A stretch of DNA of 5,529 bases from an uncultured Bacteroidota bacterium (GTDB lineage: Bacteria > Bacteroidota > Bacteroidia > Bacteroidales > SZUA-534). The translations under genes and the position numbers were made by a program. Every line of letters begins with the position of its first letter. The first letter of the stretch is position 1. Under the pieces are notes generated by a model, which worked only from the letters and a program-made list of their open reading frames with translations, was not told the DNA's origin and made no database searches. This document shows, one piece after another, positions 1 to 5,529 of the stretch. The stretch is taken from positions 1 through 5,529 of the forward strand of contig CALBPW010000127.1 of assembly GCA_937899145.1 (NCBI GenBank), read 5' to 3'.

Positions 1-1
1 T

Positions 2-1048
2 TCGCTTCACTTCGTTTTTATAATTATAATTGGATTTATCCAAAACGCTACCGCACAAGATATTTCTGTACAAATAATTGATTCATCGGCAAATCAACCC
101 ATTGAGAATGTTTATCTGTATGATTCAAAAATGAAGGTTGTTTCCGTATCGGATAGTGAGGGAAAATGTACAATAAATAGAGATTTAGGCATAGTAAACA
201 TCTCTCATATCGGATATATTCCTACAACTATAAATTTTTCTGATTCAAATAGTTTAACAATAAAAATACATCTTGTCCCTAAAATTTTTGAAATATCCGA
301 AGTGATAGTTTCCGTTCCAAACGCAAGAGATATTTTGCAAAAAGCCATTAACAAAATTGATTCTAATTATAATTCTTTTCGAGGCGATAAGGTCGGGTTT
401 CATACGAAATTTTCATTTTTTGATTCTCCACAGCATAAGATTGCAGATTTTGATGGGAAAATTGTCATGTCAAAAAGCGAAAAAGGTTATATGGGCGCAA
501 TATCCTCAGTTACAAAAGATTACATAGACGACGTTTTTTTCGATTACGGCAATGAAATCTCCCCAAGTGGTTTTTATAGCATTATTCCGATACGCAGACA
601 TTCTCCTGTACGATTGAACAAAAAATTTGAGTTCAGCTATGGTGGCAGTGTTATTTTTAAAGGGTATGATGTTCACAAAATCACATTTAGCCGAAACGGA
701 AAATATAGTAATGTAAACGGATATATGTTTATCAATAAAAATGATTATGCCATTGTGTATATGTGCTATGAATTGGGGAAAATAGACAAGTGGATTGCAG
801 CTACAAGCAAGGGAAAAGGTCTCGTCTTTTCAAATTTAAAAAAATGCCAGATAGAAGTTGAATATCAGAAATATAAAAATGGATACGTCTTGTCAGATGG
901 CAATATTAATATGAAGTTTGACAGAACCAACAAGAAACAAAAACTGTCGGAGAACACGTATGAAGTCTCATTGAAACTTGAACCAGAAGCGAACATATCT
1001 TCATCATTAATTTATCATAATATTGATGAGCTATTTAGGAAGAATTGA
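2..1048 (+). CDS. Secreted protein with carboxypeptidase-like regulatory domain (5' end outside window)
   Basis: The reading frame is open from base 2, so the gene starts upstream of the window; the ATG at 131 is internal and would remove the signal peptide and half of the first domain. The first 20 visible residues are a hydrophobic stretch (FVFIIIIGF) ending in ATA-QD, a good signal peptidase I site. The next ~75 residues (from ISVQIIDSSANQPIENVYLY through HIGYIPTTINF) have the pattern of the CarboxypepD_reg-like beta-sandwich: a surface domain common in Bacteroidota envelope proteins. About 250 further residues, rich in aromatic and lysine residues and probably beta, follow; I do not recognise them as an enzyme. 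No TonB-dependent barrel or further domain follows, so at 348 visible residues it is much shorter than SusC or DUF5686 proteins. It is expected to be exported to the periplasm or outer surface, with unknown role. The DNA is AT-rich. Its last 23 bases overlap the next ORF. Confidence 0.8.
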   Translation, partial: SLHFVFIIIIGFIQNATAQDISVQIIDSSANQPIENVYLYDSKMKVVSVSDSEGKCTINRDLGIVNISHIGYIPTTINFSDSNSLTIKIHLVPKIFEISEVIVSVPNARDILQKAINKIDSNYNSFRGDKVGFHTKFSFFDSPQHKIADFDGKIVMSKSEKGYMGAISSVTKDYIDDVFFDYGNEISPSGFYSIIPIRRHSPVRLNKKFEFSYGGSVIFKGYDVHKITFSRNGKYSNVNGYMFINKNDYAIVYMCYELGKIDKWIAATSKGKGLVFSNLKKCQIEVEYQKYKNGYVLSDGNINMKFDRTNKKQKLSENTYEVSLKLEPEANISSSLIYHNIDELFRKN

Positions 1049-1628
1049 TGATTTAGCAGGAAATTACGAGTTTCTCTATGCTAAAATCAGTGCAAATCTG
1101 ATTCATTTTTTTGGTGATGCGTCATTGGAAAAACACAAAACAATTGTTCGCAACTATCTGAAGCACAAACATCAATACGATTCTAATTTGTCGAACGCAA
1201 ATGAATCCATAGGCAATTTAGTTTTTGATGATACAATAATTGACAACATTTTCGACTTTATTATGAGCCTTCCGCTCAAGTTCAACACCATCATCGGCCG
1301 CGACGGCATGGGCTTGAGCCAAGGACAGCGGCAACGGATTCTGATTGCCCGTGCCGTTTACAAGAATCCGCGGTTTCTGTTTCTTGACGAGGCTACCAAT
1401 GCGCTTGACGCTGAAAACGAGCGGGCTATTGTCGAGAACCTTGCAGGGTTCTACAAAGGCCGCACAACGGTTGTGGTGGCGCACCGCTTAAGCACCGTCC
1501 GTAATGCCGGCCAGATAATTGTGCTGGGCGGCGGCAAAGTGTTGGAAACAGGCACTCATTCTGAATTGACAGCCAAACGCGGCGCATACTACAACTTGGT
1601 AAAAAACCAACTTGAATTAGGAAATTAG
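1026..1628 (+). CDS. Hybrid ORF: unrecognised N-terminus joined to C-terminal ATPase half of a C39-type peptide ABC exporter
   Basis: From about residue 80 (SLPLKFNTIIGRDG) to the end this is the C-terminal half of an ABC nucleotide-binding domain. Visible are the signature LSQGQ (97-101), Walker B FLFLDE (117-122) with catalytic Glu, the D-loop ALDA (126-129) and the H-loop His in VVAHRLST (153). The ending RGAYYNLVKNQLELGN is typical of Bacteroidota peptidase-C39/bacteriocin-type exporters, normally about 700 residues. The C39 peptidase domain, the membrane helices, Walker A and the Q-loop are missing, so it cannot be a working transporter. Codons 1-79 are AT-rich (about 32% GC against about 53% after 1261) and I cannot identify them. 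The start is taken as ATG 1026; a TTG at 1023 directly precedes it. It overlaps the upstream gene by 23 bp. This may be a pseudogene, a recombination product or an assembly join; the exporter identity of the C-terminal part is firm. Confidence 0.75.
   Translation: MSYLGRIDDLAGNYEFLYAKISANLIHFFGDASLEKHKTIVRNYLKHKHQYDSNLSNANESIGNLVFDDTIIDNIFDFIMSLPLKFNTIIGRDGMGLSQGQRQRILIARAVYKNPRFLFLDEATNALDAENERAIVENLAGFYKGRTTVVVAHRLSTVRNAGQIIVLGGGKVLETGTHSELTAKRGAYYNLVKNQLELGN
1255..1266. other. Abrupt base-composition boundary inside the hybrid ORF
   Basis: Counting by hand, 1049-1260 is about 32% GC (68 of 212) and 1261-1628 about 53% (194 of 368). The change occurs within a few codons and coincides with the point where ABC-exporter homology begins. 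DNA upstream (the secreted-protein gene) shares the AT-rich style; DNA downstream shares the moderate-GC style of gldA. The exact breakpoint cannot be fixed from the sequence alone. Confidence 0.7.
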
Positions 1629-1673
1629 AAACACAAAAACATCTAAACTTTCACCTCTAAAATCTCACCCTTT

Positions 1674-1826
1674 ATGGACATTGAACTTCGCAGCGAAAGG
1701 ACACGCAAACTAATCGGGCAGATTCCGCCGCGTTTGGTGCGGTGCGGAACACTGATAATTACAGTTGTCGTTTTGGCATTGTTAGCGGTTGGCTACATTG
1801 CATCACGCTTTTGGCAATTCACATAA
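1674..1826 (+). CDS. 50-residue membrane-anchored ORF resembling the N-terminus of a HlyD-family adaptor (likely remnant)
   Basis: This ATG-to-TAA ORF of 50 codons has a charged start (MDIELRSERTRKLIGQIPPR) and one strongly hydrophobic segment at about residues 26-43 (LIITVVVLALLAVGYIA). From memory of the family, the pattern I-E-L-R-S-E...I-L/I-G..P followed by one transmembrane helix is how Bacteroidota HlyD-family adaptors of C39 peptide exporters begin. Those proteins are usually around 400 residues or more, with coiled-coil and barrel-sandwich parts in the periplasm. Here the frame stops just after the helix (SRFWQFT), so only the inner-membrane anchor is left. The ORF starts 45 bp after the exporter fragment, the expected gene order. 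GC is about 48%, like its downstream neighbours. It could be a degraded adaptor or a small membrane protein in its own right; the former is favoured because the exporter next to it is also incomplete. Confidence 0.55.
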   Translation: MDIELRSERTRKLIGQIPPRLVRCGTLIITVVVLALLAVGYIASRFWQFT

Positions 1827-1891
1827 TTCTGCTAATAGTATTCAGCTTCAACTTTAACACACCATTAACACAATCCATTTAGCGCATTATC

Positions 1892-1899
1892 TACATTTG
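1892..1899 (+). promoter_or_regulatory. Candidate Bacteroidetes -7 box upstream of gldA
   Basis: TACATTTG is an exact match to the Bacteroidetes primary-sigma -7 consensus TAnnTTTG and lies 43 bp before the gldA start, in the 116-bp gap 1827-1942. I see no clear TTTG or TTG -33 element at the right distance, so this is a half match. It would place the transcription start near 1905, making gldA the first gene of the gldA-gldF-gldG-DUF4340 unit. Confidence 0.4.
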
Positions 1900-1927
1900 A
1901 AGCGCAAACACGAAGCCGTACGCTTCA
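1898..1927. repeat. 7-bp perfect inverted repeat in gldA leader
   Basis: TGAAGCG (1898-1904) and CGCTTCA (1921-1927) are perfect inverted copies around a 16-base loop. The left arm overlaps the last two bases of the candidate -7 box, and the right arm ends 15 bp before the gldA start codon. No T-run follows, so it does not look like an intrinsic terminator. It might be an operator or a 5'-leader hairpin, or chance. Confidence 0.35.
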
Positions 1928-1942
1928 TAAATTCACGCGAAA

Positions 1943-2869
1943 TTGGATATTATTATTAAAAATCTGACAAAGACATACGGCTCGCAGCGGGCTGTTGACA
2001 ACTTGTCGTTTGAGGTAAAAACAGGCGAAATACTTGGATTTTTAGGTCCGAACGGCGCGGGCAAAACCACCACAATGAAAGCCATTGCAGGCTATATAAA
2101 ACTAACCGAAGGCGAAATAAAAATTGGTCGCTATAGTGTTGAAAGCGAGTCTGATAAAACAAAGCGACTTATTGGTTACCTGCCCGAGCATAATCCGCTT
2201 TACAACGATATGCATGTAGTTGATTACTTGCGATATATGGCACAACTTCAACGCTTACGCACCGACAAAATCAACGACCGCATATATGAGATGGTGAACG
2301 TGTGCGGACTTGAAGGCGAAAAGCACAAGCGCATCAGCGAGTTATCGAAAGGCTACCGGCAACGCGTCGGACTTGCGCAAGCCCTAATTCACGACCCTCA
2401 AGTGCTAATTCTTGACGAGCCCACCACTGGCCTCGACCCAAACCAAATAATTGAGATTCGCGAACTTATCCGCAAAATCGGACACGAAAAAACCATCATT
2501 CTAAGCTCGCACATTTTGGCTGAAGTTGAAGCCACATGCGACCGCATTCTCATCATCAACAAAGGCCACATTGTAGCCGATGGCACTGCCGACCAACTAC
2601 GCAAAGCAACATCGGGCTGCGAATGCTTAAAAGTAACTATTGAAGATGCCGACCGCAATCAAGCAGTAAAAATTTTACAAAATATAGACTCCATCGAACT
2701 TGTTGATACTGTTAAAGACAAACCAAACTCACTTGAAATTCAGAGCAAAGTTGGAGAATCGAGCCGACGGGCAATTTTCCAAACCTGCGTTGAAAACGGG
2801 TGGGCACTTACTGAGTTAACACCAATCGAAACCAAACTTGAAGACATTTTCCGCGAACTAACAAAATAA
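1943..2869 (+). CDS. gldA: ABC transporter ATP-binding protein, GldA type
   Basis: This is the cytoplasmic ATPase of an ABC-2-type transporter and probably drives the GldF permease encoded next. All ATPase motifs are intact: Walker A GPNGAGKT (35-42), signature LSKGYRQ (134-140), Walker B VLILDEP (154-160, catalytic Glu159), D-loop GLDP (163-166) and H-loop His200 in ILSSHILAE. The Q-loop region reads IGYLPEHNPLYNDM (77-90), a GldA-like pattern with Glu where many families have Gln. Residues about 215-308 form the extra C-terminal domain of this subfamily; 308 residues is normal length. The start is TTG at 1943: an in-frame TAA at 1928 leaves no upstream ATG, and MDIIIKNLTKTYG aligns with family N-termini. 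A stretch of 64 bp separates it from gldF. In gliding Bacteroidota the GldAFG complex is linked to motility, but homologues occur in non-gliders, so the name reflects homology only. Confidence 0.9.
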   Translation: MDIIIKNLTKTYGSQRAVDNLSFEVKTGEILGFLGPNGAGKTTTMKAIAGYIKLTEGEIKIGRYSVESESDKTKRLIGYLPEHNPLYNDMHVVDYLRYMAQLQRLRTDKINDRIYEMVNVCGLEGEKHKRISELSKGYRQRVGLAQALIHDPQVLILDEPTTGLDPNQIIEIRELIRKIGHEKTIILSSHILAEVEATCDRILIINKGHIVADGTADQLRKATSGCECLKVTIEDADRNQAVKILQNIDSIELVDTVKDKPNSLEIQSKVGESSRRAIFQTCVENGWALTELTPIETKLEDIFRELTK

Positions 2870-2894
2870 CACTATCAGATAAATACACTATCAG
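2869..2894. repeat. 10-bp direct repeat between gldA and gldF
   Basis: ACACTATCAG occurs at 2869-2878 and again at 2885-2894, a 16-bp period with a 6-bp AT-rich spacer, starting at the last base of the gldA stop codon. A second, shorter pair, CCGATT at 2907-2912 and 2915-2920, follows in the same 64-bp gap. There is no -7 box or hairpin here. The repeats may be an operator, replication slippage, or chance. Confidence 0.45.
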
Positions 2895-2933
2895 TCATAC
2901 AATTCACCGATTATCCGATTCAACAATAAAAAA

Positions 2934-3653
2934 ATGAAACTCATCTGGACAATAGCACTACAAGAATTGCGCATGCAATTCGACTCGCTGATGGCCTACA
3001 TTCTGCTAATACTTTTTTTAGGTTTCAGTGGCATTTTTACGTGGCTCTATGGCAGCGACATTTTCATCTACGGACAAGCCTCGCTGCAAGTGTTTTTTTC
3101 GATAGCCTACATCACACTTTTTTTGCTCATTCCTGCCCTTACAATGAAGTCGATAGCTGAAGAAGTACGGACTGGCACAATTGAAATGCTGATGACCAAA
3201 CCCATAACATGTTGGCAGATTGTAACAGGCAAATACCTTGCTATCATATTACTTATAATCATAGCATTAGCACTTACACTGCCTTACTACATTTCAGTTT
3301 CGTCTCTTGGCAACATCGACCACGGAGCTGTTATCTGTGGCTACATCGGACTTATACTGATGAGTAGCGCATACGTAGGAATTGGACTTTTTGCGAGTTC
3401 GCTAACCAACAATCAGATTATCAGTTTTTTACTCGCATTTCTGATAAGCATTTTCTTCCATATAATATTCAATATTGTTGGGCATCAATTTGGCGGAATT
3501 TTAGGGCAATTGGCCATCGGACTAAGCATGGACACACATTTTGAAAGCATTGCGCGAGGCGTAATCGATTCAAAAGACATCATCTATTTTGCATCACTCA
3601 CATTTGCGGGAATTTTTTTAGCCGAAAAATCGATTGAATCAAAAATTGCTTGA
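2934..3653 (+). CDS. gldF: ABC-2-type transporter permease, GldF type
   Basis: This is an inner-membrane permease of 239 residues, the usual GldF length. Six hydrophobic helices are visible at roughly 20-40, 50-70, 101-120, 132-155, 160-182 and 215-231. Between helices 2 and 3 lies the conserved ABC-2 stretch EEVRTGTIEMLMTKPI (76-91) followed by IVTGKY (96-101), the cytoplasmic segment typical of NosY/GldF-like permeases. It would pair with the upstream ATPase to move or expel an unidentified substrate, or to drive conformational change in the GldG-like partner. The ATG at 2934 sits in an A-rich run (AATAAAAAAATG) with no Shine-Dalgarno, usual for Bacteroidota. The stop at 3651-3653 is 2 bp before the gldG ATG, so the two are surely co-transcribed. 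Confidence 0.88.
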   Translation: MKLIWTIALQELRMQFDSLMAYILLILFLGFSGIFTWLYGSDIFIYGQASLQVFFSIAYITLFLLIPALTMKSIAEEVRTGTIEMLMTKPITCWQIVTGKYLAIILLIIIALALTLPYYISVSSLGNIDHGAVICGYIGLILMSSAYVGIGLFASSLTNNQIISFLLAFLISIFFHIIFNIVGHQFGGILGQLAIGLSMDTHFESIARGVIDSKDIIYFASLTFAGIFLAEKSIESKIA

Positions 3654-3655
3654 TT

Positions 3656-5161
3656 ATGAAAAAGAAAAACACAATACTATACACAATTTCGGTTTTAGCT
3701 ATAATACTGATTATTAATTTAATATCCGAAAAAATATTTTTCCGATTCGATTTTACAAGCGACAACCGGTACACACTAAGCAAGGCTACAAAAAACATAT
3801 TAAACAATTTAGACGAAACCGTAACCGTAACTGCTTATTTTTCAGAAGATTTACCAGCCGAAGTGTTACGCTCGAAACAAGAATTCAAAGACTTGCTGAT
3901 TGAATATCGCAACGCAGCGCACGGACAATTCGAATTTGAATTTATCAACCCTTCGCTAAATGAGGAACTTGAGCAAGAAGCCTCAAAATCAGGAATTTAC
4001 CCCGTAATGATAAACGTTCGCGAACGCGACCAAATAATGCAACAAAAAGCATTTTTGGGCGCAGTTGTTGAGAGTGGCAACAAGCGCGAGATAATTCCAT
4101 TTGTGCAGCCCGGAATGCCCATCGAATACACACTTTCGGCCGCAATCAGAAAAATGACAACTAAAAAACGCCCATTTATCGGATTTCTGCAAGGACACGG
4201 CGAACCATCGCCATACGCAATGCAACAAGTGATGGCAGAAATGTCGGTTATGTACAACATCAAAACTATTGATTTACAAACCGATGCAAATTCAATCGAC
4301 AGCATTTCTACTCTTGTTATCATCGAACCAATCGACACCATAAAACCTGCCGAATTTGCCATTATTGATAAATTTATGGCAAATGGAGGAAAAGTATTTG
4401 CGGGCATCCGCCGAACTCGTCCAAACCTTGAACAACTATTTGTATATGAACACAATACAGGACTTGAACAATGGCTTTTATCGAAAAACATCAGCGTTGA
4501 CAGCAAATTAGCGATCGATAATTATTGCGCAACAGTCAATGTTCAGCAACAACAAGGCTACTATCGAGTTAACGTGCAGCAGCAATTCCCATACATTCCG
4601 TTCGTCACAAATTTTGCCAGCCACGCCATTACAAATGGACTTGAACAAGTGCAGTTGCAGTTTCCAAGCCCCGTAGCGTATGTAGGCGACACGGCATCGG
4701 TTTTCACTCCACTGCTTTTCACCTCCGACAGGTCGGCTGTTCTCAATGTGCCTACCGACATCGATGTACAACGGCAATGGGCTATGCGCGATTTTCCACT
4801 TGCCGAAATCCCACTTGGCGGAGTGCTCGAAACCAACGGCATAGCCAACTTGATAGTGATTGGCGATGGCAGTTTTGCACAAAATGGCGACCCACGACAA
4901 CCGCGGCAACAATCGCCCGACAACATCAGTCTTTTTGTAAATTCAATTGATTACTTATCAGACGACACCGGACTTATCAGCCTGCGTACCAATGGAATAA
5001 CATCGCGCCCGATTGAACAATTAGACGATTCAACCCGCACCTTTATAAAATGGCTAAATGTTTTGCTGCCAATATTGATTGTAGTGCTAATCGGCATTAT
5101 TCGTCTTCAGCAACAGCGCAATTTGCGCATTAAACGAATGGAGGAAGGCTATGTCGAATAA
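3656..5161 (+). CDS. gldG: GldG-type ABC transporter auxiliary/substrate-binding-like protein
   Basis: This 501-residue protein is anchored at both ends: helix 1 at about 7-24 and helix 2 at about 466-483, with a large region between expected in the periplasm. The opening after helix 1, FRFDFTSDNRYTLSKATKNI (29-48), followed by a strand and YFSEDLP (61-67), is the hallmark of the ABC_transp_aux/GldG family. Other family-like landmarks are GFLQGHGEP (176-184), the Gln-rich VNVQQQQGYYRVNVQQQFPY (294-313) and SIDYLSDDTGLISLRTNGIT (430-449). The tail after helix 2 is basic (RLQQQRNLRIKR). I chose ATG 3656; a TTG at 3650 would add only two residues and overlap the gldF stop. The role is unsettled in the literature: named as a substrate-binding component, it acts with GldA and GldF in the envelope. 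The end overlaps the next gene by 11 bp, consistent with translational coupling. Confidence 0.9.
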   Translation: MKKKNTILYTISVLAIILIINLISEKIFFRFDFTSDNRYTLSKATKNILNNLDETVTVTAYFSEDLPAEVLRSKQEFKDLLIEYRNAAHGQFEFEFINPSLNEELEQEASKSGIYPVMINVRERDQIMQQKAFLGAVVESGNKREIIPFVQPGMPIEYTLSAAIRKMTTKKRPFIGFLQGHGEPSPYAMQQVMAEMSVMYNIKTIDLQTDANSIDSISTLVIIEPIDTIKPAEFAIIDKFMANGGKVFAGIRRTRPNLEQLFVYEHNTGLEQWLLSKNISVDSKLAIDNYCATVNVQQQQGYYRVNVQQQFPYIPFVTNFASHAITNGLEQVQLQFPSPVAYVGDTASVFTPLLFTSDRSAVLNVPTDIDVQRQWAMRDFPLAEIPLGGVLETNGIANLIVIGDGSFAQNGDPRQPRQQSPDNISLFVNSIDYLSDDTGLISLRTNGITSRPIEQLDDSTRTFIKWLNVLLPILIVVLIGIIRLQQQRNLRIKRMEEGYVE

Positions 5162-5453
5162 ACGCAACTATATTATTGTAATTCTGCTAATTACACTCAT
5201 CATAATTGGCATAATTGTAATTTTTTCCGACCACAAAACCGACCGTTCATTTCAACAATATGCCGTCAGCATCGACACAACTAAAATACAGCAAATCAGC
5301 ATTATAAAGCCACAAAACGACACTTTAGTGAATCTAATTAAAAACGATAACGAATGGAGAGTAAAAGTAGCTGCGGCCCCACGGTGTACCACTTTGCCCA
5401 CATCGGCAACCTGCGCACCTATATTATGGAGGATGTGCTGGAAAAGTATCTGA
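5151..5453 (+). CDS. DUF4340-like protein, N-terminus only; broken by a foreign join at about 5370
   Basis: The first ~73 codons (5151-5369) encode a short basic start (MSNKRN), one transmembrane helix at about residues 7-25 ([19 protein letters not shown]), then a strand-rich start ([18 protein letters not shown], and [12 protein letters not shown] at 62-73) matching how DUF4340 proteins begin. DUF4340 genes commonly follow GldG-family genes in Bacteroidota, which supports the call. Family members run to about 300 residues or more, but here the sequence changes at about 5370 into cysS DNA in another frame. The last ~27 codons to the stop at 5451-5453 are therefore meaningless out-of-frame reading of cysS. 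The ATG lies inside the last codons of gldG, and GGAGGAAGG (5140-5148) lies close upstream, within gldG coding; its role as a ribosome site is doubtful in this phylum. Confidence 0.72.
   Translation: MSNKRNYIIVILLITLIIIGIIVIFSDHKTDRSFQQYAVSIDTTKIQQISIIKPQNDTLVNLIKNDNEWRVKVAAAPRCTTLPTSATCAPILWRMCWKSI
5366..5374. other. Chimeric junction between DUF4340-like gene and cysS
   Basis: Upstream, 5161-5370 is about 33% GC (70 of 210); downstream, 5372-5529 is about 60% (94 of 158). Protein identity, reading frame and codon style all switch within a few bases. The bases around GTAGCTGCGG could belong to either side, so the join is placed only to within about 9 bp. No stop, start, terminal repeat or integrase signal marks it, which favours an assembly or contamination artefact. 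Confidence 0.75.
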
Positions 5454-5529
5454 ACTACGCCGGCTACCGGGTGAACCGGGTGATGAACATCACCGACGTG
5501 GGCCATCTGACCTCCGACGCGGACACCGG
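5372..5529 (+). CDS. cysS: Cysteinyl-tRNA synthetase, N-terminal internal fragment (both ends missing)
   Basis: CysS charges tRNA-Cys with cysteine in the cytoplasm using ATP. The fragment encodes [20 protein letters not shown], continues through [18 protein letters not shown] and runs off the window. CGPTVY carries the zinc-ligand Cys (Cys28 in E. coli) and HIGN is the class I HIGH motif of the Rossmann fold; [14 protein letters not shown] is strongly conserved in CysS. The normal ~25 residues before CGPTVY are absent because the DNA switches at the junction. An in-frame ATG at 5354 would give MESKSS before the Cys, but those bases belong to the DUF4340-like gene, so it is not a credible native start. 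GC at third codon positions is about 87% (45 of 52), unlike anything else here. Bacteroidota CysS usually reads more like GDPHLGHARP in this place, so the source looks like another phylum, perhaps a Clostridia-like Bacillota. Confidence 0.88.

Noticed and set aside
131..133. ATG as the start of the first gene
   Set aside because: The frame stays open to base 2 and encodes a signal peptide and the first strands of the regulatory domain, so the true start is upstream of the window.
1218..1484. Minus-strand open frame opposite the exporter fragment
   Set aside because: The plus strand carries clear ABC signature and Walker B motifs; the reverse product shows nothing recognisable.
1723..1749. 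Inverted repeat TTCCGC / GCGGAA
   Set aside because: It lies inside the coding part of the 50-codon ORF with no following T-run; it probably reflects GC-rich codons rather than a terminator.
3650..3652. TTG as the gldG start
   Set aside because: An ATG two codons later gives a normal MKKKN start, directly after the gldF stop.
3997..4506. Long minus-strand open frame (169 codons) opposite gldG, and similar ones at 4508-4926
   Set aside because: They are antisense to a well-supported gldG with family motifs. The translations show no recognisable domain and their composition is that of reverse-read coding DNA.
5372..5453. The last ~27 codons of the DUF4340-like frame ([12 protein letters not shown]...) as a novel C-terminus
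   Set aside because: The same bases in another frame encode the invariant CGPTVY and HIGN motifs of cysteinyl-tRNA synthetase, so this reading is out of frame.
1..5529. CRISPR array, tRNA, rRNA, insertion sequence or integrase
   Set aside because: I saw no regularly spaced repeats, no cloverleaf-like RNA gene and no transposase or recombinase motif; neither composition break is flanked by terminal inverted repeats that I could find.

Overview
The window looks like a Bacteroidota (probably Bacteroidales) fragment, possibly from a metagenomic or draft assembly. The evidence is a gldA-gldF-gldG-type ABC system, a secreted protein with a carboxypeptidase-like regulatory domain, a C39-type peptide exporter fragment, a short ORF resembling a Bacteroidota HlyD-family N-terminus, few Shine-Dalgarno sites, and one exact match to the Bacteroidetes -7 promoter box (TAnnTTTG). 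All genes are on the + strand.

Layout: (1) Positions 2-1048 hold the 3' part of a secreted protein with a carboxypeptidase-like regulatory domain, in AT-rich DNA. (2) Positions 1026-1628 are a hybrid ORF. Its first ~79 codons are AT-rich (about 32% GC) and unrecognised. The rest (about 53% GC) is the C-terminal half of the nucleotide-binding domain of a peptidase-C39-type peptide/bacteriocin ABC exporter. (3) Positions 1674-1826 hold a 50-codon ORF resembling the N-terminal anchor of the HlyD-family adaptor that usually accompanies such exporters. (4) Positions 1827-1942 are a non-coding gap with a -7 box and an inverted repeat, just ahead of gldA. (5) Positions 1943-5161 hold gldA (ATPase), gldF (permease) and gldG (membrane-anchored auxiliary protein). 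(6) A DUF4340-like gene begins at 5151, overlapping the end of gldG. (7) At about 5366-5374 that gene stops abruptly, and the last ~158 bases are an internal N-terminal piece of cysteinyl-tRNA synthetase. That piece has about 60% GC and about 87% GC at third codon positions, and does not look like the Bacteroidota CysS type.

The coherent unit is gldA-gldF-gldG-DUF4340. It encodes an ABC-2-type cytoplasmic ATPase and six-helix permease plus two single-pass membrane proteins with large periplasmic parts. It is related to the gliding-motility GldAFG transporter but also occurs in non-gliding Bacteroidota, and its substrate is not evident here. The exporter and HlyD pieces look like the decayed or rearranged end of a peptide-export locus.

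Two abrupt composition breaks (about 1260 and about 5370) both fall inside reading frames. The second is most simply an assembly chimera or contaminant join. The first could be a chimera, a recombination scar or a deletion. I found no convincing new biological system; the joins are the most notable observations.
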